DNA from: Streptomyces tagetis
GTDB taxonomy: Bacteria > Actinomycetota > Actinomycetes > Streptomycetales > Streptomycetaceae
Length of the DNA stretch: 64,000 bases
Direction of reading: 5' to 3'
Assembly: GCF_018069565.1 (NCBI RefSeq)
Contig: NZ_JAGPNL010000005.1
Location: forward strand, 248,001-312,000
Positions 6,629 through 14,451 of the stretch are shown one piece after another (position 1 is the stretch's first letter; each line of letters begins with the position of its first letter). The notes beneath the pieces are model-generated. The model made no database searches. It was not told the DNA's origin and was given only the letters and a program-made list of their open reading frames with translations. The position numbers and the translations under genes are program-made.

Positions 6629-8476
6629 ATGGACCTCGCGGCACTCAAGGGGCTCAAGCCGGCCGAGTACGCGGAAGCGGCGGACGGATACCGCATGGTG
6701 AGCGATGCGGCAGACGCGGCCGGGAAGCGCATCGACAAGCAGATCACCAAGGCCATGAAAGAGGCCAATGAGGGGGAGGCCGCTGACGCGGCGCAGAAGC
6801 AGCTGAAGAAGCTTTCGGAGAACTTTCGTTACACCCGGGTCGAGTGCGGACTGGTCAGCGGGTCGCTCAACGGTTTCTCCGCCGAGATCGCCTCACCTCG
6901 GCGCCGCCTGATCGCGGCATTGGACGACGCGGCAGCCCTCGGGTATCCCGTCAGTTCGGCCGGGGATGTCACCTTCCCGGCCGGCGGTGAGAACAAGGCG
7001 ACCGGAGGCGAGATCCCCGGCGGCACGGCCGTCGGCGACAACGGCATGCTGGGCCCCGGCAACAGAGCCCTGTACGGCCCTGGCCCCAACGGGCTGTACT
7101 CACCGGACGCGGGAGCCGGCGGCATCGACATCCACCACGGCAACCCGCACCACGCCAAGGCCCAGGACATCGCCGACCGCATAGCCCACGCCCTGCGCGA
7201 AGCCACGGAGATCGACGAGCGGTACAGCAAGGCACTGGGGAAGCTCAAGGCTGCGCCAGGGCTGGACGTCACCACGAAGACATGGGCGGATGTGGCGTCC
7301 GACGTCGGTGCTGTCAGCTCGGCCGCGCGCGAATACCTTCGGGACACCGTCCCCTTCGACAAGTCCCCCGCCGACCGCAAGGAGTGGTGGGACGGCCTCA
7401 CCGACGAACAGCGCGAAGAATACAAGATTGCTTTCCCCGAGGTCATCGGAAACCTGGACGGCATTCCCGCCCTGGTGCGCGACGAGGCGAACCGTGAGAA
7501 CCTGCCCCTTCTCATCGCGTCACTAGAGGGTCGCCACGACGAGGTGTCACAGGCCAAGTTGGGCGGCCTGGAGAAGATCCAGGAGAAGCTTGGGAAACCC
7601 AGCGTGCCGCCGATGTACCTCCTGGGCATCGGCCTTGAAGGAAACGGGAGAGCCGTCGTAGCCTATGGGAATCCCGACACGTCGAAGAATGTGGCTGCCT
7701 ACGTGCCGGGCTTGGGAACAAAGCTCGACTCCGAGTTCGCCGACGGCACGATAAAGCGCGCTTTCTATACGGCTGTCGGTGCTCAGAAATTCGATGCGTC
7801 CTCATCCGCGATCGTATGGCTCGGCTACGACGCTCCTCAATCGATTGATGTGATGACTGCCCTTGGCGCCGAGCGCGGTGCGCCCGCATACAACAGCTTC
7901 ATGGACGGGATATCGGCAACCAACACGAACCCCGACTCCCATGTGACCGCCATCGGGCACTCCTACGGTTCTCGACTGGTAGGAGCCGCGACGCAGGAGG
8001 CTGGCGGTATTCCTGGCGTTGACGACGTGATTCTCGTCGGAAGCCCCGGCGTCGGTGTGGACAAGGCGGAGGAACTGGGCGTGGGCAAGAACCACGTGTG
8101 GGTCGGTGCGGCGGAGAACGACATCGTCACCAAGCTTCCTTCGAAGAACGAAGCCCTGGCAGGAACCATAGGATTCTTCAGCGGAGGGCCATTGGGGGCG
8201 TATCTCGGAGGAGAGATTGCCGACCTGGGTGACGACGACATCTGGTTCGGAAAAGATCCGGCAAGCAAGGCTTTCGGTGCCAACAGATTTCAGACCCTGC
8301 CCGGACCAGCGCTGATGCAGCCCTCCTTCCCCGACGTGTTGGAGTCAAAGCTCGACATTGAAGCCCATAGTAACTACTTCACACCGGAAGAAGGGAAAGA
8401 CAAGGTCTCCGCGCAAAATATCGCGGCCATTGTCGCAGGTCATCCGGAATACGTCATAAGGGAGACGCCGCGATGA
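6629..8476 (+). CDS. Alpha/beta hydrolase (DUF1023-like) with helical N-terminal region
   Basis: A 615-residue protein. Residues 1-105 are helical and charged, like an LXG/WXG-type secretion domain; 120-170 is a Gly/Pro linker; 175-320 is a second helical region; 325-600 is an alpha/beta hydrolase. The likely catalytic triad is Ser445 in the elbow GHSYG, Asp498 (AENDIV) and His580 (EAHSNYF). Actinobacterial DUF1023 proteins are serine esterase or lipase-like, substrate unknown. There is no signal peptide, so any export would be by a non-Sec route. The ATG follows a weak GTGATCC leader. The 3' half looks less GC-rich than its neighbours. Confidence 0.85.
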   Translation: MDLAALKGLKPAEYAEAADGYRMVSDAADAAGKRIDKQITKAMKEANEGEAADAAQKQLKKLSENFRYTRVECGLVSGSLNGFSAEIASPRRRLIAALDDAAALGYPVSSAGDVTFPAGGENKATGGEIPGGTAVGDNGMLGPGNRALYGPGPNGLYSPDAGAGGIDIHHGNPHHAKAQDIADRIAHALREATEIDERYSKALGKLKAAPGLDVTTKTWADVASDVGAVSSAAREYLRDTVPFDKSPADRKEWWDGLTDEQREEYKIAFPEVIGNLDGIPALVRDEANRENLPLLIASLEGRHDEVSQAKLGGLEKIQEKLGKPSVPPMYLLGIGLEGNGRAVVAYGNPDTSKNVAAYVPGLGTKLDSEFADGTIKRAFYTAVGAQKFDASSSAIVWLGYDAPQSIDVMTALGAERGAPAYNSFMDGISATNTNPDSHVTAIGHSYGSRLVGAATQEAGGIPGVDDVILVGSPGVGVDKAEELGVGKNHVWVGAAENDIVTKLPSKNEALAGTIGFFSGGPLGAYLGGEIADLGDDDIWFGKDPASKAFGANRFQTLPGPALMQPSFPDVLESKLDIEAHSNYFTPEEGKDKVSAQNIAAIVAGHPEYVIRETPR

Positions 8477-9027
8477 GGCGAATGAGTGCGGTGGCTTCAC
8501 TGCTGGCACTGCTTCTCACTGGATGCGGCATGGCGGGTTCTCCGTCCTCGGGCAAGGAAGGACAAGCGAAGATGAACCTGCAAGAGGCCGCGGACAAGGC
8601 GGACGGGATTCTGGACGAGGCATTCGCCGCGATCAAGCCTCCGGTTCAGTGGACACATCGGTACTCCATGCCGGGTGACTGCTACGTGGACCGCGACCGT
8701 GCCGTGATGACCGTCATCTCCGCCGAGCGGCGTGGCAGCTTTCTCGGTGTGCTGGAACGTCACTGGAAGAGCAAGGGATACAGTCTTGTCGCGACGAGCC
8801 CGAACGGGCTGGCCGCCCACTTCAAGACAGAGGACGGCTTCCAACTGGAAGTCCTGATCGGGCCGAATGGTCAAGCCCACCTGAGTGTCACCACTCCGTG
8901 CGTGGAGAAGTCCGAGGTTGCTCAGCCGACCAGCAGACCCAGCGGCCCCGACTACTCGGAGCAGGAATTGCCGGCTCCGAATGTGACGTCCACGTTCTGG
9001 TCAAGCGACGCGGCTCTCCCAAGGTGA
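8473..9027 (+). CDS. Putative lipoprotein of the hydrolase operon
   Basis: A 184-residue protein with a lipoprotein signal: MRRMSAVASLLALLLTGC, with Cys18 as the lipid-attachment site. The mature part has a helix (LQEAADKADGILDEAFAAIKP), then an alpha-beta domain with two Cys (GDCYVDRD, TTPC). No family was recognised. Its ATG overlaps the hydrolase stop (ATGA), so translation is coupled. One inference is a surface-anchored immunity or accessory protein for the hydrolase; no direct evidence supports this. Confidence 0.82.
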   Translation: MRRMSAVASLLALLLTGCGMAGSPSSGKEGQAKMNLQEAADKADGILDEAFAAIKPPVQWTHRYSMPGDCYVDRDRAVMTVISAERRGSFLGVLERHWKSKGYSLVATSPNGLAAHFKTEDGFQLEVLIGPNGQAHLSVTTPCVEKSEVAQPTSRPSGPDYSEQELPAPNVTSTFWSSDAALPR

Positions 9028-9065
9028 CACAGGTCTTGCGCTGCCGGATGCCTCGCATCCGACGA

Positions 9066-9109
9066 CGAACGGTGCCCAGCACCCCCGCAGGGGCACTGGG
9101 CACCGTTCG
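9066..9109. terminator. Bidirectional terminator between lipoprotein and groEL1
   Basis: A perfect 14-bp stem, CGAACGGTGCCCAG (9066-9079) and CTGGGCACCGTTCG (9096-9109), with a 16-base loop, sits between two convergent genes. On either strand it would end transcription. Next to it is a short CTCAG-type simple repeat (9110-9125). Confidence 0.88.
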
Positions 9110-9132
9110 CTCAGCTCAGCTCAGCGCAGCGC

Positions 9133-10758
9133 TCAGTGGGCGTGGCCGTGGCTGTGGCCGCCGGAGGCGGGCTCTTCCTCTTCCTTCTTCTCGACGACCA
9201 GGGTCTCGGTCGTCAGGAGGAGGGAGGCGATGGAGGCCGCGTTCTCCAGGGCGGAGCGGGTGACCTTCACCGGGTCGATGACGCCGGCCTTGACCAGGTC
9301 GCCGTACTCGCCGGTGGCGGCGTTGTAGCCGCTGCCCTTCTCCAGCTCCGCCACCTTGGAGACGATGACGTAGCCCTCCAGGCCGGCGTTCTCGGCGATC
9401 CAGCGCAGCGGCTCGACGGCGGCGCGGCGGACGACCGACACGCCGGTGGCCTCGTCGCCGGTCTTGCCGAGGTTGCCCTCCAGCACCTTGACGGCGTGGA
9501 CCAGGGCGGAGCCACCACCGGAGACGATGCCCTCCTCGACCGCGGCGCGGGTCGCGGAGATGGCGTCCTCCAGACGGTGCTTGCGCTCCTTCAGCTCCAC
9601 CTCGGTGGCGGCGCCGACCTTGATGACGCACACGCCGCCGGCCAGCTTCGCGAGGCGCTCCTGGAGCTTCTCGCGGTCCCAGTCGGAGTCCGTGGCCTCG
9701 ATCTCGGCCTTGATCTGGGCGATGCGGCCCTCGACGTCGGCCTTCTGGCCGGCGCCGTCGACGATCGTGGTGTCGTCCTTGGTGACCGTGATGCGGCGGG
9801 CGGTGCCGAGCACGTCCAGGCCGACCTGGTCGAGCTTGAGGCCGACCTCCTCGGAGATGACCGTGGCGCCCGTGAGGACGGCCATGTCCTGGAGCATCGC
9901 CTTGCGGCGGTCGCCGAAGCCGGGGGCCTTCACCGCGACGGCGTTGAAGGTGCCGCGGATCTTGTTGACGACGAGGGTGGAGAGGGCCTCGCCCTCGACG
10001 TCCTCGGCGATGATCAGCAGCGGCTTCGAGGCGTTGGACTGGATGATCTTCTCCAGCAGCGGCAGCAGGTCCGCGATGGAGGAGATCTTGCCCTGGTTGA
10101 TGAGGACGTAGGGGTCCTCCAGGACCGCTTCCATCCGCTCCTGGTCCGTCACGAAGTACGGCGACAGGTAGCCCTTGTCGAAGGCCATGCCCTCGGTGAA
10201 GTCCAGCTCCAGGCCGAAGGTGTTGGACTCCTCGACGGTGATGACACCGTCCTTGCCGACCTTGTCCATCGCCTCGGCGATCAGCTCGCCGACCTGCTGG
10301 TCCTGGGCGGACAGCGCGGCGACGGCGGCGATGTCGGACTTCTCCTCGATCGGACGCGCGGTGGCGAGGAGGTCCTCGGCCACGGCGGCGACGGCCGCGT
10401 CGATGCCCTTCTTCAGCAGCGCCGGGGAGGCACCCGCGGCGACGTTCTTCAGACCCTCGCGGACGAGCGCCTGGGCCAGGACGGTCGCGGTGGTCGTACC
10501 GTCACCCGCGATGTCGTTGGTCTTGGTCGCCACCTCCTTCACCAACTGGGCGCCCAGGTTCTCGTACGGGTCGTCGATCTCGACCTCGCGGGCGATGGTG
10601 ACGCCGTCGTTGGTGATGGTCGGGGCGCCGAACTTCTTGTCGATGACGACGTTGCGGCCCTTGGGGCCGATCGTCACCTTCACGGTGTCGGCGAGCTTGT
10701 TGACGCCGCGCTCAAGGGCGCGACGGGCGTCCTCGTCGAACTTCAGGATCTTCGCCAT
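9133..10758 (-). CDS. groEL1: Chaperonin GroEL1 (60-kDa)
   Basis: A 541-residue group I chaperonin, full length. Family motifs include GPKGRNVVIDKKFGAPTITN, the nucleotide-binding NDIAGDGTTTATVLAQ and the late SGGGSALVHA. The C-terminus ends in a histidine-rich GGHSHGHAH instead of a Gly-Gly-Met tail. That tail marks the GroEL1 paralogue, which in actinobacteria sits with groES and has a specialised role beside a second, monocistronic GroEL2. It is the second gene of the groES-groEL1 operon, 139 bases after groES, under CIRCE/HrcA control. Confidence 0.98.
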   Translation of the reverse strand: MAKILKFDEDARRALERGVNKLADTVKVTIGPKGRNVVIDKKFGAPTITNDGVTIAREVEIDDPYENLGAQLVKEVATKTNDIAGDGTTTATVLAQALVREGLKNVAAGASPALLKKGIDAAVAAVAEDLLATARPIEEKSDIAAVAALSAQDQQVGELIAEAMDKVGKDGVITVEESNTFGLELDFTEGMAFDKGYLSPYFVTDQERMEAVLEDPYVLINQGKISSIADLLPLLEKIIQSNASKPLLIIAEDVEGEALSTLVVNKIRGTFNAVAVKAPGFGDRRKAMLQDMAVLTGATVISEEVGLKLDQVGLDVLGTARRITVTKDDTTIVDGAGQKADVEGRIAQIKAEIEATDSDWDREKLQERLAKLAGGVCVIKVGAATEVELKERKHRLEDAISATRAAVEEGIVSGGGSALVHAVKVLEGNLGKTGDEATGVSVVRRAAVEPLRWIAENAGLEGYVIVSKVAELEKGSGYNAATGEYGDLVKAGVIDPVKVTRSALENAASIASLLLTTETLVVEKKEEEEPASGGHSHGHAH

Positions 10759-10857
10759 GGGAGCGTGAGCCCTCTCGGGATTCTAGAAAACTGACTGCGC
10801 CCCGGGCGCCCGGCTTCTTGTCGTCCGCGGGGGCCAGGGGCACAGTTGCTGAGCAGG

Positions 10858-10876
10858 AGCCGGCGTGATGCCGGCT
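10858..10876 (-). other. Hairpin in the groES-groEL1 spacer
   Basis: AGCCGGC (10858-10864) and GCCGGCT (10870-10876) form a 7-bp stem with a 5-base loop just after groES. Within a co-transcribed pair this could be an attenuator or an RNA-processing or stabilising element that sets groES above groEL1. Confidence 0.5.
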
Positions 10877-10907
10877 TACTTCTCGCTACTTCTCGATCTA
10901 CTTCTCG
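10876..10907 (-). repeat. Three copies of the groES stop-proximal sequence
   Basis: On the minus strand the last codons of groES, GAGAAGTAG, are followed by two further near-identical copies ending TAG and TAA. The pattern matches the microduplication at the shbA stop. It has no coding effect because the first stop ends translation. Confidence 0.65.
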
Positions 10908-11206
10908 ATGATCGCGAGCACGTCGCGGGCCGAGAGGACGAGGTACTCCTCGCCGTTGTACTTCACCTCGGTGCCGCCGTACTTGCTGTAGAGCACGACG
11001 TCACCGACGGAGACGTCGAGCGGAAGACGGTTGCCGTCCTCGAAGCGACCCGGGCCCACGGCCAGGACGACGCCCTCCTGGGGCTTCTCCTTGGCGGTGT
11101 CCGGAATGACCAGGCCCGAAGCCGTGGTCTGCTCGGCGTCGAGCGGCTGGACCACGATGCGGTCCTCGAGCGGCTTGATGGCAACCTTGGTGCTGGCGGT
11201 CGTCAC
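10898..11206 (-). CDS. groES: Co-chaperonin GroES (10-kDa)
   Basis: A 102-residue GroES, full length. The mobile loop (EQTTASGLVIPDTAKEKPQEG) and the beta-barrel core (GRFEDGNRLPLDVSVGDVVLYSKYGGTEV) are both present. It caps the GroEL ring in an ATP-dependent manner. It is the first gene of the groES-groEL1 operon; a purine-rich leader with GGGGGAGG precedes the ATG. It is regulated by heat through HrcA and two CIRCE operators about 100 and 150 bases upstream. Confidence 0.98.
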   Translation of the reverse strand: MTTASTKVAIKPLEDRIVVQPLDAEQTTASGLVIPDTAKEKPQEGVVLAVGPGRFEDGNRLPLDVSVGDVVLYSKYGGTEVKYNGEEYLVLSARDVLAIIEK

Positions 11207-11305
11207 GATCCGACCTCCCCCTTCGGAGATCTCACGGGGTTAACTGTCTGAGGTGGCGACCAGGTCGATCCGTCGTCGCGGGTGCCGGACCTGCCCGTCG
11301 CTGTG

Positions 11306-11332
11306 TTGGCACTCTCCTGAGGGGAGTGCCAG
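11306..11332. promoter_or_regulatory. CIRCE operator 1 (HrcA site)
   Basis: TTGGCACTC, nine bases, then GAGTGCCAG: the conserved CIRCE arrangement (TTAGCACTC-N9-GAGTGCTAA) with G for A in the left arm. It lies between the promoter and groES, where bound HrcA would block elongation or open-complex formation. Confidence 0.95.
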
Positions 11333-11337
11333 ACCTG

Positions 11338-11367
11338 AGACTATGACCGCGATTAGCACTCGGTCAA
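11338..11367 (-). promoter_or_regulatory. groES promoter
   Basis: On the minus strand TTGACC (complement of 11362-11367) and TAGTCT (complement of 11338-11343) lie 18 bases apart, a vegetative-type promoter. The -35 lies inside the spacer of CIRCE 2, and CIRCE 1 lies just downstream of the -10, so both operators straddle the polymerase site. Confidence 0.75.
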
Positions 11368-11379
11368 GCGGAGTGCCAA
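11353..11379. promoter_or_regulatory. CIRCE operator 2 (HrcA site)
   Basis: TTAGCACTC, nine bases, then GAGTGCCAA. The left arm is an exact consensus half-site. Two CIRCE copies upstream of groES are known in streptomycetes. Confidence 0.96.
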
Positions 11380-11420
11380 TTCCCCGCGTCGCGTCGCCGG
11401 GGCCGGGGGTCAGAGGCAGG

Positions 11421-12155
11421 TCAGAGATAGTCCTCCAGCCGCCCCACGGTCAGCCCCTGTTCCGCGATGGTCCGCAGCAGTCTCAGGGTGGTCTCGCCGG
11501 GCGGCGGACCGGCCGGTTCGTCCGGGTCGACGGCGATGATGTCGCCCGGCCGCAGCCGCGGCTCGCCGCCGGTGAAGGCGAGTTCGCCGCCCGCGCCGAC
11601 GGACGCGCGCCACAGCACGAGCGCGGTGATCCCGCAGTCGGCGGCGGCCCGCAGGGTCGTGGTGTCGTACGTGCCGTAGGGCGGGCGGAGCAGGTGGGGG
11701 CGGACGCCGAAGCGGGTGTCGAGCTTGCGCCGCTGGCCGCAGATCTCGGCGCGCTGTCCGGCGTAGGGCAGTCCGCGCAGGGAGCGGTGTTCCAGGGTGT
11801 GGTTCTGCAGGCTCGCGCCGACCGAGCGCAGCCGGGCGAACCGCCCGTAGGCCGGTCCGGCGACGTCCTCGGTGAGGAAGAGGGTGACGGGCAGCCGGTG
11901 TTCGCGGATCACGTCGGCGAAGCCGGGGTCGCGCTCGGCCCCGTCGTCGTAGGTGAGGAAGACGACCTTGTCGGTGGTGGGGACGTGGTCCACGACCGGC
12001 GGCAGCACCGCGTCGCCGGCCTCGGCGGGCGCGGCGGGCTGGCCGGCGGCGGGGCCGGGCGCGGGGCCGGCGGGCGGGGCGCAGCCGGCGAGCAGGAGGG
12101 CCGCGAGGACGGCCGTCGGGGCGGCGCCGGCGGTCCGGAACCGCCCCCGCCTCAC
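11421..12155 (-). CDS. Polysaccharide deacetylase (NodB domain) lipoprotein B
   Basis: A 244-residue lipoprotein with a GTG start at 12155. The signal (AVLAALLLAGC) ends with lipid-attachment Cys25. The NodB fold follows: motif 1 TYDDG (Asp70/71), motif 2 HTLEH (His119 and His123, metal ligands) and motif 3 RPPYGTYD. CE4 enzymes remove N-acetyl groups from peptidoglycan or chitin-like glycans. Motifs 4 and 5 look weaker than in its neighbour (RASVGAGG where a W-x-D is usual), so activity may be reduced. GTG overlaps the TGA of the upstream paralogue, so the two are translationally coupled. Confidence 0.88.
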   Translation of the reverse strand: MRRGRFRTAGAAPTAVLAALLLAGCAPPAGPAPGPAAGQPAAPAEAGDAVLPPVVDHVPTTDKVVFLTYDDGAERDPGFADVIREHRLPVTLFLTEDVAGPAYGRFARLRSVGASLQNHTLEHRSLRGLPYAGQRAEICGQRRKLDTRFGVRPHLLRPPYGTYDTTTLRAAADCGITALVLWRASVGAGGELAFTGGEPRLRPGDIIAVDPDEPAGPPPGETTLRLLRTIAEQGLTVGRLEDYL

Positions 12156-13093
12156 AGGTAGTCCTCCAGCCGGGCCACGGCGTACCCCTCGGCGGTGACC
12201 TTGTCGAGGAAGCGCCGGGCGAGGTCGGTCATGGTGCCGTTCCAGTCGGCGTGGCCGCGGAAGTGGCTGAGGACGATGTCGCCCGGGTGCAGGCTCCGGT
12301 CCCACTCGCGGTACTCCCAGTGGTCGACGTAGACCTCCTCGTCCCAGATGGGCGCGTACCGGATGCCGCAGGACTTGGCGGCGACGAGGGTGTCGCGGTT
12401 GTAGTTGCCGTACGGCGGGCGGAAGAGGGCCGGGCGCTTGCCGTACTGCTTCTCCATCACGTCCTGCATCCCGCAGATCTCCCGCCGCTGCTGCTCGTAG
12501 GAGAGGGCGGGGAGGTACGGGTGGCTCAGGGTGTGGTTGTTGAGGGTGACGCCGAGGTCGCGCATCTTCCGGAAGTAGCCGTAGTCGTCCTTGATCTCCT
12601 CGTCGGTGAGGAAGACGGTGTACGGGACCTTCAGCTCGTCCATCATGCGCAGGAACGCCGGGTCCTTCTCGGCGCCGTCGTCGATGGTGAGGAAGACGAC
12701 CTTGTCCTCGGTGGGGATCGTGGTGAAGACCGGCGGCAGCTCCTCCTGTCCGTCCACCTCGAACCCCTCGCGCGCGGTGATCTCGGGCTTCTCGGCGGGG
12801 GGCGGGGGCGCGGCGAGGGGGACCTGGCTCAGGTTCCAGCGTTTGGCGGCGGCGGCACGGGCCGCCTGTTCGGCCCGCGCCTTGGCCTCGGGGGCCTCCT
12901 GGGCGCGGGCGGGGGGCGCCTGGAGGGGCTGCCGGGCCGCGGTGTCCCGCTCGGGGGACGCGTCGTGCGCACAGCCGGAGGCGAGGGCCGCGACGAGGAG
13001 CACGGCGAGGCCGCCGCACGTCCGGGCCCCCGGCGAGGACGCCCGGAAGGAGCGTCTCGCCCGGCTTTTGTCATTTTGTACGACTACTCGCAT
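12152..13093 (-). CDS. Polysaccharide deacetylase (NodB domain) lipoprotein A
   Basis: A 313-residue CE4-type lipoprotein. The signal (GGLAVLLVAALASGC) ends at Cys41. An Ala/Glu/Arg-rich spacer (45-90) would lift the domain off the membrane. The catalytic domain (about 125-313) has TIDDG (Asp138/139), HTLSH (His187, His191), RPPYGNYN and a late HFRGH. The zinc ligands and catalytic Asp are all present, so it should be active on an extracellular N-acetylated glycan. The ATG ending at 13093 is chosen from the signal peptide. It overlaps and is translationally coupled to a paralogue with the same C-terminal end (ARLEDYL versus GRLEDYL). Confidence 0.9.
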   Translation of the reverse strand: MRVVVQNDKSRARRSFRASSPGARTCGGLAVLLVAALASGCAHDASPERDTAARQPLQAPPARAQEAPEAKARAEQAARAAAAKRWNLSQVPLAAPPPPAEKPEITAREGFEVDGQEELPPVFTTIPTEDKVVFLTIDDGAEKDPAFLRMMDELKVPYTVFLTDEEIKDDYGYFRKMRDLGVTLNNHTLSHPYLPALSYEQQRREICGMQDVMEKQYGKRPALFRPPYGNYNRDTLVAAKSCGIRYAPIWDEEVYVDHWEYREWDRSLHPGDIVLSHFRGHADWNGTMTDLARRFLDKVTAEGYAVARLEDYL

Positions 13094-13184
13094 GGCCTCG
13101 GATACTGACAGCGCCCGGTCCCGGCTCCCGGCCCGACACCCGCGCCGTGCGCGCGGCTTCCACCGACTGGCCCACAATGAGCCG

Positions 13185-14372
13185 GTGAAAGACCCAGAAG
13201 CCCTCCACGCGCTCCTCACGCCCGAAGGCCGCGCGCTCCTCGACGAGGTCCGCGGCACCGATCCCGCCCGAGAACTCGCGGTCGCCACCCGCCTGCGCCG
13301 CACCCATCCGCCGGACCTGGTGTCGGCCGCGCTCGGCCAGGCCCGGCTGCGGCAGCGGGCGGTGGCCAAGTTCGGGGCGCGGGACGCCGCGAGGATGTTC
13401 TTCACGCCCGACGGGGTCGAGCAGTCGACGCGCGCGAGCGTCGCCGCCCACCGCGCCGGACGGCTGGCCGCCCTCGGGGTGCGCTCCGTGGCCGACCTGT
13501 GCTGCGGGATCGGCGGCGACGCGATCGCGCTGGCCCGCGCGGGCATCCGGGTGCTGGCCGTCGACCGCGACCCGGTGACGGTGGCGGCGGCCCGCGCCAA
13601 CGCCCGGGAACTGGGCCTCGACGCGCTGATCGAGGTGCGCGAGGCGGATGTCACGGAGGTCGGTACGGGCGGCTGCGACGCGGTCTTCGTCGACCCGGCC
13701 CGGCGCGGCGGGCGGCCCGGCGGCGGCCGGATCTTCGCCCCCGAGGCGTACTCGCCGCCGCTCTCCTGGGCCGTCGAGGCGGCCCGCACCGCACCGCGCG
13801 CCGCCGCGCTGAAACTCGCGCCCGGCATCCCCCACGAGGTGGTGCCCGAGGGCGCCGAGGCCGAGTGGATCTCCGACGGCGGCGAGGTCAAAGAGGCCGT
13901 GCTGTGGTTCGGCACCGAGCCCGGCACCGTACGGGCCACGCTGCTGCCGGGGCCGCGCACCCTGCTCTCCCGGCGCCTGCCGGACCCGCCGGTCCGCCCG
14001 CCCGGCCGCTACCTCTACGAGCCGGACGGCGCCGTCATCCGCGCCCACCTCGTCGCCGAGGCCGCCGAAGAGGTCGGCGGCGGACTGCTCGACCCGACCA
14101 TCGCCTACGTCACCTCCGACGCGCTGGTGACGACGGAGTACGCGACGGCGTACGAGATCACCGACCGGATGCCGTTCAACCTCAAGAAGCTCAAGGCGCT
14201 GCTGCGGGAGCGCGGCATCGGCACCCTGACCGTGAAGAAACGCGGCTCGGCGATCGAGCCGGAGGAGCTGCGCCGCAAGGTCAGACCGCAGGGCCCGAAC
14301 GCGGCCACGGTCTTCCTCACCCGGGTCGCGGGCGCCCCCACGGTCCTCCTGGGCCACCCGGCGACCCTCTGA
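13185..14372 (+). CDS. Class I SAM methyltransferase with THUMP-like C-terminal domain
   Basis: A 395-residue SAM-dependent methyltransferase. Motif I is VADLCCGIGG (102-111), followed by VLAVDRDPVTV and VFVDPARRGGRPGG, where DPAR replaces the NPPY typical of adenine methyltransferases. The C-terminal part (FNLKKLKALLRERGIG, VKKRGSAIEPEELRRK) is the THUMP-like domain, suggesting an RNA substrate; the exact site is unknown. The GTG at 13185 is preferred because the conserved start KDPEALHALLTPEGR follows. An in-frame ATG at 13092 would add 31 residues and overlap the divergent deacetylase start. Confidence 0.85.
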   Translation: MKDPEALHALLTPEGRALLDEVRGTDPARELAVATRLRRTHPPDLVSAALGQARLRQRAVAKFGARDAARMFFTPDGVEQSTRASVAAHRAGRLAALGVRSVADLCCGIGGDAIALARAGIRVLAVDRDPVTVAAARANARELGLDALIEVREADVTEVGTGGCDAVFVDPARRGGRPGGGRIFAPEAYSPPLSWAVEAARTAPRAAALKLAPGIPHEVVPEGAEAEWISDGGEVKEAVLWFGTEPGTVRATLLPGPRTLLSRRLPDPPVRPPGRYLYEPDGAVIRAHLVAEAAEEVGGGLLDPTIAYVTSDALVTTEYATAYEITDRMPFNLKKLKALLRERGIGTLTVKKRGSAIEPEELRRKVRPQGPNAATVFLTRVAGAPTVLLGHPATL

Positions 14373-14451
14373 CGGAGCCGGCGCCCTCCCGGCGGACGGC
14401 GGCACCGCACCGGACCCTCGAAAGTTTCGGCCGGTGAGCCGACTGGCTTCG

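Noticed and set aside
13094..13960. Upstream extension of the deacetylase A reading frame
   Set aside because: The frame is open but antisense to the methyltransferase and has no signal or domain; the lipoprotein signal starts at 13093.
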